Assembly (NCBI RefSeq): GCF_030814215.1 | Contig: NZ_JAUSUT010000001.1 | Coordinates: forward strand, 3,038,001 to 3,102,000 | From: Amycolatopsis thermophila | GTDB lineage: Bacteria > Actinomycetota > Actinomycetes > Mycobacteriales > Pseudonocardiaceae | DNA length: 64,000 nt | Direction of reading: 5' to 3' | Shown: piece by piece, positions 17,556 to 24,505 of the stretch | Numbering within the stretch: the first letter of the stretch is position 1 | Layout: every line of letters begins with the position of its first letter | Notes under the pieces: generated by a model | What the model saw: the letters and a program-made list of their open reading frames with translations, nothing else | Database searches by the model: none | What the model was told of the DNA's origin: nothing | Position numbers and translations under genes: made by a program

Positions 17556-18585
17556 GTGGCTGCCCGCATTCGATCCTGGCTGACCGACTGGACCGTCCTG
17601 GGCCCGCTGCTGGCCATCGTCGCGCTTCTGCTCAGCTGGGGCCGGAGGCTGCCGTTGCCGCTCGTCATCGTCGTCGCGCTGGACCTGGCCGCGGCCGTGC
17701 TCGCCGCGGTGCACCACGCCGAGGTGGTGGCGCACCGCATCGGCGCACCGCTCGGGTCGCTCGTGCTGGCGGTCGCCGTCACGGTGATCGAGGTCGCGTT
17801 GATCGTCACCCTGATGGCCGATGGTGGTCCGAAGGGCGCCACCCTCTGTCCCTGCTGATCGGCACGCTGCGCGACCGGATCGCGGTGTTCAACGCCGAGG
17901 GCGCCGGCGCCGCGCTGGCGACGGTCGCGACGCTGGCCACGCTGAGCCTGGTCCTGCCGGCGTTCACGACCAGCCGTCCGGGGCCCGGAGTTCTCGCCGG
18001 CGCAGCTGGCGTTCGCGGGCGCGGCCTCGCTGGTGCTGTACGGGTTGTTCGTCGCCATGCAGACCTACCGGCACCGCGACTACTTCCTGCCGGTGAAGCA
18101 GGACGCCGAGGAGTACGCGGAACCGCCCAGCACGGGGACGGCGTGGTTCAGTCTGGCGTTCCTGCTGGTCGCCCTGGTGGCGGTGGTCGGTGACGCGGAG
18201 GCGGTCTCCCCGGCGATCGAGAGCGCGGTCGACCAGGCCGGGTTGCCGCACGCGGTGGTCGGTGTGGTGATCGCGCTGCTCGTGCTGCTGCCGGAAACGC
18301 TGGCCGCGGTGCGGGCCGCCCTGCGCGACCGGATCCAGATCAGCCTGAACCTCGCGCTCGGATCCGCGATGGCGAGCATCGGCCTGACATCCCGCGATCG
18401 CGATCGCGTCGATCTGGCTCCCCGGGACGCTCGTGCTCGGGCTCGGCCGCACCCACCTGGTACTGCTGGCGCTGACCGTGGTGACCGGCGTGCTGACCGT
18501 CGTGCCCGGCCGGGCGACCCCGTTGCAGGGTGGCGTGCACCTCGCGCTGCTGGCGGCGTTCATCTTCCTGGCGATCAACCCCTGA
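17556..18585 (+). pseudogene. Decayed Ca2+/H+ (cation/proton) antiporter, ChaA type
   Basis: A CaCA-superfamily antiporter readable only across several frames. Frame 1 covers the N-terminus with the first acidic motif (AVAVTVIEVALIVTLMADGG) to 17858. About 20-25 codons around the conserved ARDT region are then missing before LSLLIGTLRDRIAVFNAEG. An extra G near 17990 shifts the frame to FAGAASLVLYGLF, and at about 18390 single-base losses separate SAMASIGLT from IPAIAIASIWLPG; the last frame runs to LAAFIFLAINP and a stop. The internal deletion makes sequencing error an inadequate explanation. The second acidic motif (LPETLAAVRAAL) survives. Confidence 0.85.
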
Positions 18586-18650
18586 GCGGCGTCGCTGCCA
18601 TGGACGTGCCCGGGCGCCGTTCGGGTGCTGTCACGTTAGGCCGTTTGCCG

Positions 18651-18687
18651 CCATGTGGTTCAACGGGAGGAGGTATGAACCACATGG
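18651..18687 (+). promoter_or_regulatory. Hairpin displaying a ribosome-binding site in its loop
   Basis: CCATGTGGTTCA (18651-18662) and TGAACCACATGG (18676-18687) form a perfect 12-bp stem. The 13-base loop contains GGGAGGAGG, and the first possible start codon (ATG 18675) straddles the loop/stem edge. The second possible start, GTG 18699, has its own GGAGGAG immediately after the stem. This arrangement could control translation. As a terminator it lacks a U tail. Confidence 0.6.
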
Positions 18688-18698
18688 GAGGAGTACTG

Positions 18699-18929
18699 GT
18701 GAAGAGGGTGTTCACGACAGGCGCGGTCGTCCTGGCCTCGCTCGGGGTCCTGCTGGGTAGTGCCGGCACGGCGTCCGCACAGGACCCGTACGGCAAGTAC
18801 CCGACGAAAGCCAAGTGCGAGGCGGTCGGCAAGCCGCAGGTCTACGTCGGCGGCGCGCGGGGTTACGAGTGCGTGCACCACCCGTCCAGCCCGGCGAGCC
18901 AGCGGTGGTGGCTGTACGTGATCGACTGA
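18699..18929 (+). CDS. Small secreted protein
   Basis: A 76-residue exported protein. The signal peptide VKRVFTTGAVVLASLGVL ends at ASA-QD (about residue 27). The mature part of about 48 residues has two cysteines (AKCEAV, YECVHH) that can form one disulfide and a Trp-rich end (QRWWLYVID). GTG 18699 has an ideal GGAGGAG, while ATG 18675 adds MNHMGGVL and lies in a hairpin. Similar tiny secreted proteins are frequent in Amycolatopsis and Streptomyces, and none that I know has a proven role. Confidence 0.7.
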   Translation: MKRVFTTGAVVLASLGVLLGSAGTASAQDPYGKYPTKAKCEAVGKPQVYVGGARGYECVHHPSSPASQRWWLYVID

Positions 18930-18982
18930 GCGACCTGCGCCCGGCGGCGCGGTCGGATGACCAGCGCCGCGCAGGGGCGGGG

Positions 18983-19022
18983 TGTCCGCGGCAGGATTCG
19001 AACCTGCGACACCCGGTTTATG
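18983..19022 (-). pseudogene. 3' half of a tRNA with anticodon CAT (attachment-site remnant)
   Basis: Read on the minus strand the segment gives CAT-AA, stem ACCGG, variable loop GTGTC, T arm GCAGG-TTCGAAT-CCTGC, acceptor strand CGCGGAC and discriminator A. It is therefore positions 34-73 of a tRNA-Met/Ile2-like gene with no 5' half. 27 bases (18988-19014) are identical to the tRNA-Arg gene at 35.7 kb, but the flanks differ. A 3' tRNA half bordering accessory DNA is the typical footprint of site-specific integration. Confidence 0.75.
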
Positions 19023-19309
19023 GCGGAGGATTTGCCGTTGATACTGGTCGACTGGCAAAGCTTCGCATGACCTGCCCAAATTAGTGTATGCAAATGCCGG
19101 TTGATGTACGTCTTGGGCGATCGCCGTTCATCGATTGTCCAGGGTAAACCGTGGGACTCCAGGAGCACGGTGTGCTGCAAGCGTCCGAAGCGGGGGCAGC
19201 AGGGTCATCGAGCTGCCGGCCTGATCGCCATCGCCGAGGATCGACCGACAGGTGAGCAAGGGACATCGGGCATGATCGCTCTAGCCATACTCACCGCGGA
19301 GGTTGATAG
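19023..19309. other. Gap in accessory region, no gene seen
   Basis: This 287-bp segment directly inside the tRNA fragment has lower GC than the chromosome to its left. It contains no open frame with a plausible start and family, no hairpin with U tail and no repeat that I can detect. It probably is a degraded left end of an older element. Confidence 0.4.
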
Positions 19310-19873
19310 ATGAGCGCGGCGGCAGCAAGTCACCCCGGTCTTCGCGAAGTCAAGCAGGACCTCTTGTCCACTCCCGTGCTCCTCGGACCGGCGGTCACAT
19401 GCCTCCCTAACAAGCCAGGGCTGTACGCCTGGTGGGCCAAGCCCGAGGTACTGCCTGAGTTCCCCGGGATGCCCAACCCGATGGATCCTCACGTGCGGCT
19501 GCTGTATCTGGGCATCACGACCCGCACGCTGCGCGTCCGCATCGCACGAGAGCACCTGCGCCTATCCCGGCGATCGACCCTTCGTCGCACGTTGGCCGCA
19601 CTTCTCATGGCCCATGAGTCGTACCGGACAGAGCTGGTCAAGGGGCACGTCGTACTAACGTCGGCGGATGAGGAGCGGCTTACGGCCTGGATGCAGGCAC
19701 ATCTTAGGCTGACCTGGGCTGCCGATGACGACCCCGCGCCTACCGAGAAGGCGCTTATCGCCGAACTTGGCCCTCCTCTCAACCTCACTGACGCATCGCC
19801 GGCCGCCCACCGGGAGCTTCTCAAGAGCGCTCGAAGCGCGTACCGCGCGAGTGCCGACAGTGTCGGCAAATGA
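19310..19873 (+). CDS. GIY-YIG domain protein
   Basis: A 187-residue protein with the GIY-YIG nuclease core. The first motif is PGLYAWW (about residue 38), the second LLYLGIT (about 65), followed by a helix with Arg (RVRIAREHL), and a Glu in [15 protein letters not shown] in the position of the metal-binding Glu. GGAGG precedes the ATG at good spacing. GIY-YIG proteins of this size are found as phage or plasmid nucleases and as accessory genes of unknown role. It stands alone among mobile-element relics, and its target is unknown. Confidence 0.75.
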   Translation: MSAAAASHPGLREVKQDLLSTPVLLGPAVTCLPNKPGLYAWWAKPEVLPEFPGMPNPMDPHVRLLYLGITTRTLRVRIAREHLRLSRRSTLRRTLAALLMAHESYRTELVKGHVVLTSADEERLTAWMQAHLRLTWAADDDPAPTEKALIAELGPPLNLTDASPAAHRELLKSARSAYRASADSVGK

Positions 19874-19946
19874 CTCGCGAGAACCAATTTCCAGGCAACA
19901 TCTGCTGTCGCTGTACGTCGAAATGGGGCCGAGCAACCACGCCAAC

Positions 19947-20396
19947 CTAGGCCGAATCGTGGCGGGGCTGTTCGGCTCCCCTCGCCGAACTGGGGGCGGC
20001 GTGCTTCCAGGCCCTGCGCGCCCGGTGCCGCGTTCGCTGCGCACGTCGTGCTTGACGGCTGAGCTGATCGAGCGCGTCGAGCAGCCCCTGAGCAGGATGA
20101 CCCTCCTCGATCCAGTTCAGCGCGAGGTCAGCCCAGTCGTCCGATGGCCCTTCCAGCGCGAACCGCAGCACCAACTCCCAAGCAGGTGCAGCGTGAGCCC
20201 TGGGATGCTCACTCGTCACGCGGTTGATCTCCCGGTACGACTGCTCGAGTACGGGGAGCATCGGCATGAGCGCATCCTCCAGGGGGTGCGGGGTAGCTCC
20301 AATGCGGCCGACGACCCACCGCCCGTCGTGGGCCAGTCCGAGGTGAAGCCCATGCTGGCCGATCGACGCCACGGGTTCCCAGTCGTGGTCATCCAC
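19947..20396 (-). CDS. Hypothetical protein in accessory island
   Basis: A 149-residue acidic-then-basic protein starting at GTG 20396 (DDHDWEPVASIGQHGLHLG). It has a beta-rich N-terminus (GLAHDGRWVVGRIG), a helical middle (WELVLRFALEGPSDDWADLA) and an Arg-rich tail. Codon use looks like a normal high-GC gene. No family or active site recognised. It is convergent with the GIY-YIG gene. Confidence 0.55.
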   Translation of the reverse strand: MDDHDWEPVASIGQHGLHLGLAHDGRWVVGRIGATPHPLEDALMPMLPVLEQSYREINRVTSEHPRAHAAPAWELVLRFALEGPSDDWADLALNWIEEGHPAQGLLDALDQLSRQARRAQRTRHRARRAWKHAAPSSARGAEQPRHDSA

Positions 20397-20623
20397 GAGC
20401 TGACTCTAGTCGAGCTGCTCCCCGACGGTCCGGGAATCAGACATTGAAGCGGAACAAATCGCGACCTGCGGGAACGTCCTGATCAGGGGCCTAACCTGGG
20501 GGTTCCTCACTCGTCAGCGATGGTCGTTTGCCGTCCTCAATGACTGTCCTGACGAACGGTCGACGAACACGGCGACGGGTTGACGTCGGGTGGGCGCACC
20601 CCTTCGCGCCGCCCTCAACGAGG

Positions 20624-20923
20624 TCAACCAGTCACTGTGTAGCCCACGGCACGCAGCAGGTCGCTGAGCCAGACCAAGTGGTAGGCAACAGGCGGTTGCT
20701 GGCCCTCCACGAGTTGCCGAATGTGCTGATCGGACTCCGACAACTGACCAATGGTGAGCTCCTTTGGTTCTGCATAGACGTTGTAGAGCACATCGGGCGG
20801 GATCGACCAGAAGTAGTCTGCGTCCACCTCCACGGTGTCCCCATGCACCTCCCTGACGTGCTCGAGGAGCGTCTCGGCTGCCGCAGCCAACTGGTCAAGC
20901 CGAATCACATTTGCAGTGCTCAA
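20624..20923 (-). CDS. Hypothetical protein (about 99 aa)
   Basis: A short acidic protein with a well-structured look: VIRLDQLAAAAETLLEHVRE helix, then VEVDADYFWSIPPDVLYNVY and a helical end (HLVWLSDLLRAVG). I have seen similar orphans beside mobile genes in actinomycetes but know no function. The start is uncertain: TTG 20923 or GTG 20908. The frame stays open to 21190, but the upstream residues are not convincing. Confidence 0.55.
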   Translation of the reverse strand: MSTANVIRLDQLAAAAETLLEHVREVHGDTVEVDADYFWSIPPDVLYNVYAEPKELTIGQLSESDQHIRQLVEGQQPPVAYHLVWLSDLLRAVGYTVTG

Positions 20924-21082
20924 CCGAAATCTCGTTCTCTCGAACCAACGTCCCCTTGACCTTATTCGGGTCGCTCGCGACCAGCGGCGGAGCGACGAAA
21001 CGGCTTCTGGCCTGCTATGGGAGCAGTCGTTGATCATCGTCGTCTGCTGTGCTTCGCGGCTGTCGTGTTGCACGAATGTGGC

Positions 21083-21719
21083 ATGAGAGTCGGGGCTGGA
21101 CTGCACGGGGTGTGGACAGCTGTCATCTCTGCCGCCGCCGCGTTGCGTGGGTTTCGCTCGGTCAAATCTGGCAAGGCCATCGCGAGACAAGGCGATGGTT
21201 GAGGGAGCGTGAACGGGACGCCGAGTTGTGGCGACGAGAAGACCAGCATCGTTTCGCTAGCAAAGAGGGAACTTTATTCGGGAATTCCTCACCTCGGCCG
21301 ATTGGTGGCGCACCATTGTGGATAATATGAATGCTCAGCTGGCCGAGTTCGCCGACGATGAAGTTCGAAACAATGACTATTTGACCTGGGTGAAAGATCG
21401 CGGGTTTTCTGACATCTACGACGTCCAGCAGTCCGTTTTTCCGGCAGGCATGAATGTTCGCCTAATATGTCCACCCTCGATAGCGGAAGCGGTCGTGAAG
21501 CTCGTGGGACAGATCCATTCCGCCCAGGAAACTGCGCTAAGCGGCCATGCGCAGACAGCGAACGACTTCGCATCCAACGCGGAGTTGCTCTGGAGTGAGG
21601 CGTTCGCTCTGATGGCGGCAGATCTTGATCAATCTTCGTCCCGCGTGGATCCGCGACCTGCGTGGGCTAACGACCTGTTCCGCCCGAAACGAGCGCTTGG
21701 TGGTCAGCCCGGCGCCTGA
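21083..21719 (+). pseudogene. Frameshifted membrane-anchored coiled-coil protein
   Basis: Three frames read as one protein. A short start frame holds VWTAVISAAAALRGF (membrane helix). A second frame holds RETRRWLRERERDAELWRRE and HRFASKEGTLF (basic coiled coil), up to about 21279. A third frame begins REFLTSADWWRTIVDNMNAQ and ends at 21719. The joins each need one base changed. Short TM-plus-coiled-coil proteins with this order are common, unnamed actinobacterial genes. I treat it as broken; sequencing error cannot be excluded. Confidence 0.55.
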
Positions 21720-21847
21720 TGGCGTCTCGATCACGCCGTGTTGGGGCCGCAACCTCTGGGTCCATCCGCCGGCCGAGCTTGCCAACCTTGCGGCCCCAGT
21801 GCGGCGTGATAGCCATCAGATCAGGCGACGGGATGACCACCAAGCGC
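21693..21847. repeat. Imperfect inverted repeat with 60-bp arms
   Basis: The arm 21693-21752 and the reverse complement of 21788-21847 align over 60 bp with roughly four fifths identity, separated by 35 bp. Both ends share GCGCTTGGTGGTCA / TGACCACCAAGCGC and both centres share TTGGGGCCGCAA-like sequence. Reading outward, both arms encode related peptides (RLVVSPAPDGVSITPCWGR on plus, RLVVIPSPDLMAITPHWGR on minus). This points to an inverted duplication of part of a gene. The 21,720-22,132 interval holds no intact gene. Confidence 0.75.
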
Positions 21848-22132
21848 CCACCCTGCCAACGCAACGTGGCCTGCGGTCCCTGGTCATCCCGGAGCCTGCC
21901 TGCCCGGCGAGGACATCTCTGTTCTTTCTCTTGCGGCGGCTGTGGGGCCGCCCGGCCTTCGTCGAACCGCCACGCGGGACCGGCTTCAGCCGCACGCCCG
22001 CGTCTGGCGGTTCGACAGGATGAGGGCCGGATCAGCGGCCCCGCAGGGCCGCCTTGAACAAGTAAGGAAACCTTGAACACGCCCGCTCCGGGTATGGGCC
22101 TCGGCGGATCCGGGACTGCTGCCTAACCCGGG

Positions 22133-22554
22133 CTACGCGCGGAGCCGTACCGCCGCGCTCGCCTTGTCGTCATGCCGTTTGGCTCGGGGAACTGGCGCGC
22201 GTCGGGGTCCCGGTCGCGTTCCCACTGCTGGCAGCGGTCGAGGATGGCGGAAAGCTCGCTGGGACCGGCTTGGGCGATTGCCGGCCAGTCGGTGAGTCCA
22301 ACGTGGGTCATCGTGTTGTACGCGCCATCAGTAGCGAGGACTGCCCAGGACACCTCGGACACCCGCCGACGTTCGACGAGCGCATGGTGAGCGGCTTCCG
22401 CTGATGCTTCCGCGATCCAGAACCCCCGGGGTCGGTTCCGGCGCTCCCCCTGCTGAGTCTGCAACTGGCGCAGCAAAGCATGGTGAGTCTCGTCGTATCC
22501 CCCCGCCAACCGCTGCCGATACTGGCGCCGCGGGGCGAGGTCCAGTTCATCCAT
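22133..22554 (-). pseudogene. C-terminal remnant of a PP2C-like phosphatase
   Basis: The readable part MDELDLAPRRQYRQ to the end carries the C-terminal signature of actinobacterial PP2C-like proteins: GFWIAEASAEAAHHAL, WAVLATDGAYNTM, and HDDK after a one-base shift. In the long frame the end reads QFPEPNGMTTRRARR. Removing the shift gives PRAKRHDDKASAAV and the stop at 22133. The N-terminal two thirds with the metal-binding GDG region are absent. It abuts an integrase fragment in head-to-head orientation. Confidence 0.7.
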
Positions 22555-22575
22555 CCGCTCGTCCGTGAGGACCCC

Positions 22576-22734
22576 ATCGGCGGCCTCACGGCGCGCGAGA
22601 TCGCTGACTACCTTGGCCACGAGCGGATCAGCACGACCCAGGAGGACTACATGGAGCGCGGAGTCGTGGGGGAGAGCGCCGGCCCCGCGCTGGCGGCTCG
22701 TCCTGCCGTCGAGAAGCCCAAAAACGAGGGTTAA
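22576..22734 (+). pseudogene. C-terminal fragment of a tyrosine recombinase
   Basis: Fifty-two residues with the end of a phage-type integrase: LTAREIADYLGHERISTTQE (the His/Arg-side helix and LGH) and DYMERG, where Tyr is in the position of the nucleophile. Everything N-terminal is missing. It lies 52 bp from a tRNA-Arg attachment repeat, where an integrase gene belongs, so it is a relic of an earlier element at the same site. Confidence 0.7.
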
Positions 22735-22750
22735 GCATGGGGCCGAACAG

Positions 22751-22790
22751 CACAAAGCCCCTGGTCAATGGATCTACCAGGGGCTTTGTG
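22751..22790. terminator. Strong hairpin, the displaced terminator of tRNA-Arg
   Basis: CACAAAGCCCCTGGT (22751-22765) pairs perfectly with ACCAGGGGCTTTGTG (22776-22790), a 15-bp stem with a 10-base loop. It touches the 46-bp attachment repeat that copies the 3' end of tRNA-Arg. On the minus strand the order is tRNA 3' end then hairpin, as for a tRNA terminator. The intact tRNA is now 12.9 kb away. Confidence 0.8.
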
Positions 22791-22832
22791 CCCCCGGCAG
22801 GATTCGAACCTGCGACACCCGCTTTAGGAGAG
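22787..22832. repeat. attL, 46-bp direct repeat
   Basis: Identical over 46 bp to 35682-35727. It contains the tRNA-Arg 3' portion from the anticodon loop through the discriminator (TGCCCCCGGCAGG ... CTTTAGGAGAG on plus). Identity stops abruptly on both sides. Confidence 0.92.
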
Positions 22833-23291
22833 GGCTGTTCTGCTGGCTTCAGCCGCTCTACCTGGACTTCTGTTGTCGCAATCTCCGCACCACGTCCCGT
22901 CATCGTCGCTCGCGTCCGTGGTTCGCACCATGATGCGCACCACGGGGCGGATGCAGCGCGTGGACGGGTCCTTGGAGTTCTGGGATAGCACGCGGCGAGG
23001 TTGTGGCACCCGCATCGCTCCAGGGGGTGGGGCCTGGACGCGGCCTCGTGTGCTTTCGCGACGAAGCAACGAGGGCTTGTCGACCTTATTTGCCGGCTGC
23101 GGATGTCCTGACTCTGATCCTGAGAAGACGCTGGGTTGCGGGCCAGCTTGACAGTCTTCTTCCCGCGGTTCCCGCAGCCCTATCGGTCGTTGCCAGTTGT
23201 AACACGACCTCCTGTCAAACGTATATCTTGTACGTTCGTGCGAGTGATCACCGACCACTCGTTAGCAACTTGTGATCTTGGGGAGGAAACT
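22833..23291. other. Left end of the AICE without a gene
   Basis: This 459-bp segment contains the arm-type site at 22917-22930 and a promoter-like region before the DUF5343 gene with the interrupted palindrome ACGTA-N7-TACGT at 23219-23235. No coding frame is credible. It is likely to be integrase and excisionase binding DNA plus the cargo promoter. Confidence 0.5.
22917..22930 (+). promoter_or_regulatory. Putative integrase arm-binding site, left
   Basis: CGTGGTTCGCACCA occurs 85 bp inside attL and again, in the same orientation, 53 bp inside attR (35616-35629). A variant, GATGCGCACCACG, follows directly. Matching short sites inside both ends of an element are what tyrosine integrases of the lambda type bind with their N-terminal domain. 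Confidence 0.55.
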
Positions 23292-23921
23292 GTGGCAGAA
23301 ACGTTGCCTTATATGAACTCAACTGGACTAGTATCCAAGATCCTGGACAAGATCAAGGAGGCGAAGACTCCTGATCGGTTCTCGCAAGATTTCCTTGGAA
23401 CGGTTCTCGGCTTCTCTAGTGGAAGTGCGAAGCCGTTCATTCCGCTCGCAAAACGATTGACGCTTATCAGGTCGGACGGAACGCCGAGTGAGCTCTATCG
23501 CAAGTTTCGTGGGAGCGAAGACGAGTCCAAGGCGGCAATTGCGCAGGCTATTCGCATCGGCTACGCCCCCTTGTATAAGCGTAATGAATTTGCCCATGAG
23601 CTGGACAAGAAGAAGCTGGACGGGCTCATTCGCGAGATCACTGGCATAGAAGATGGAAACAGCGTCCTGCGTGCTATCACTGGAACTTTTGAAGCCCTTA
23701 AGCAGTATGCCGACTTTGATGCGGTGACGGCCGATAAGGTGTCGACCCATTCAGTGGAGGACGCGGAGGATTCAAGCCGGGTGTCGGAGAATTTAGGAAA
23801 GAGCGAAAGTACCCCTACGCCGCTCCGCTTCGGATACACGATAAATATTAATCTTCCCGACACCAATGATATCGCGGTCTTCAACGCCATCTTTAAGAGC
23901 ATGAAGGAGCATCTGCTGTGA
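23292..23921 (+). CDS. DUF5343 protein, first gene of a two-gene cargo module
   Basis: A 209-residue protein whose first 150 residues match the DUF5343 pattern: LPYMNSTGLVSKILDKIKEA, then TPDRFSQDFLGTVLGF, DGTPSELYRKFR and RNEFAHEL. The domain looks like a winged-helix/helical unit used as an adaptor. A polar linker precedes a short C-terminal segment (YTININLPDTNDIAVFNAIF). GTG start with GGGAGG. It overlaps the following HEPN gene by four bases (GTGA). Codon use is clearly less GC-biased than neighbours, indicating recent acquisition. Function unknown; a sensor or regulator for the HEPN partner is a guess. Confidence 0.8.
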   Translation: MAETLPYMNSTGLVSKILDKIKEAKTPDRFSQDFLGTVLGFSSGSAKPFIPLAKRLTLIRSDGTPSELYRKFRGSEDESKAAIAQAIRIGYAPLYKRNEFAHELDKKKLDGLIREITGIEDGNSVLRAITGTFEALKQYADFDAVTADKVSTHSVEDAEDSSRVSENLGKSESTPTPLRFGYTININLPDTNDIAVFNAIFKSMKEHLL

Positions 23922-24505
23922 GTGCTCACGAGAGACTTCAGTTGATGCACATTAGTCGGCAGATATTCCAGGTGGAGCTGGAAGATATTGCCACAAGGTA
24001 TGGTCTCGACCCGATTTCTTCGCCCGAATCAAAATCTGCCGAGGAAGAGGAGGAAAGTTACTATCTTCAGTATCCGGCTGAGTTGCGTCGTCAAGCCGTG
24101 GTGATGTCGCAATACTACCGGATCTTTTACTGTCTTGAGAATTCCATCCGTGATCTTGTCGAGTCGCAACTGGAGGAAGCATACGGCGAGAACTGGTGGG
24201 AGGATCATGTGCCGAATAATATCAAGTCATCAGTTGAGGGGAACAAGAACCGCGAGCAGGACAACGGTGTGACCCTGCGCTCTTCACATCCCATTGACTA
24301 TACGACTTTCGGCGAGCTGGGCGAGATCATAAAAAGCAATTTTGACATCTTTGGTGCAACGTTTAATAGCAAGAGAGGACTAGAGAAAGTGATGGCAAGC
24401 TTGAATCTGCTGCGAGGTCCAATCGCGCATTGCACTCAACTGGCCGAAGATGAGGTATTGCGTCTTCATTTGACTGTTAGGAGCTTCAATCGTCTGATGG
24501 AATAG
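23918..24505 (+). CDS. Swt1-like HEPN-domain protein
   Basis: A 195-residue helical protein. The HEPN signature R-x4-H is present as RGPIAH (Arg 166, His 171) after a hydrophobic helix (EKVMASLNLL), the layout of HEPN ribonucleases and of the Swt1-type HEPN domain. Earlier, YYRIFYCLENSIRDLVESQL and WWEDHVP match the helical core. The start overlaps the DUF5343 stop by four bases, so the two are coupled and probably form a complex or a toxin-antitoxin-like or defence pair. The 3' end overlaps the convergent regulator gene by 20 bp. Low GC like its partner. Confidence 0.75.
   Translation: MSAHERLQLMHISRQIFQVELEDIATRYGLDPISSPESKSAEEEEESYYLQYPAELRRQAVVMSQYYRIFYCLENSIRDLVESQLEEAYGENWWEDHVPNNIKSSVEGNKNREQDNGVTLRSSHPIDYTTFGELGEIIKSNFDIFGATFNSKRGLEKVMASLNLLRGPIAHCTQLAEDEVLRLHLTVRSFNRLME

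Noticed and set aside
21625-22023. 132-residue plus-strand frame and 137-residue minus-strand frame
   Set aside because: Both cross the inverted repeat, mirror each other and lack starts with ribosome sites; treated as fossil coding fragments.
22496-22734. Intact small gene starting at 22480-22496
   Set aside because: Only the last 52 codons resemble an integrase; the first part is antisense to the PP2C remnant, so it is a chimera at a deletion junction.
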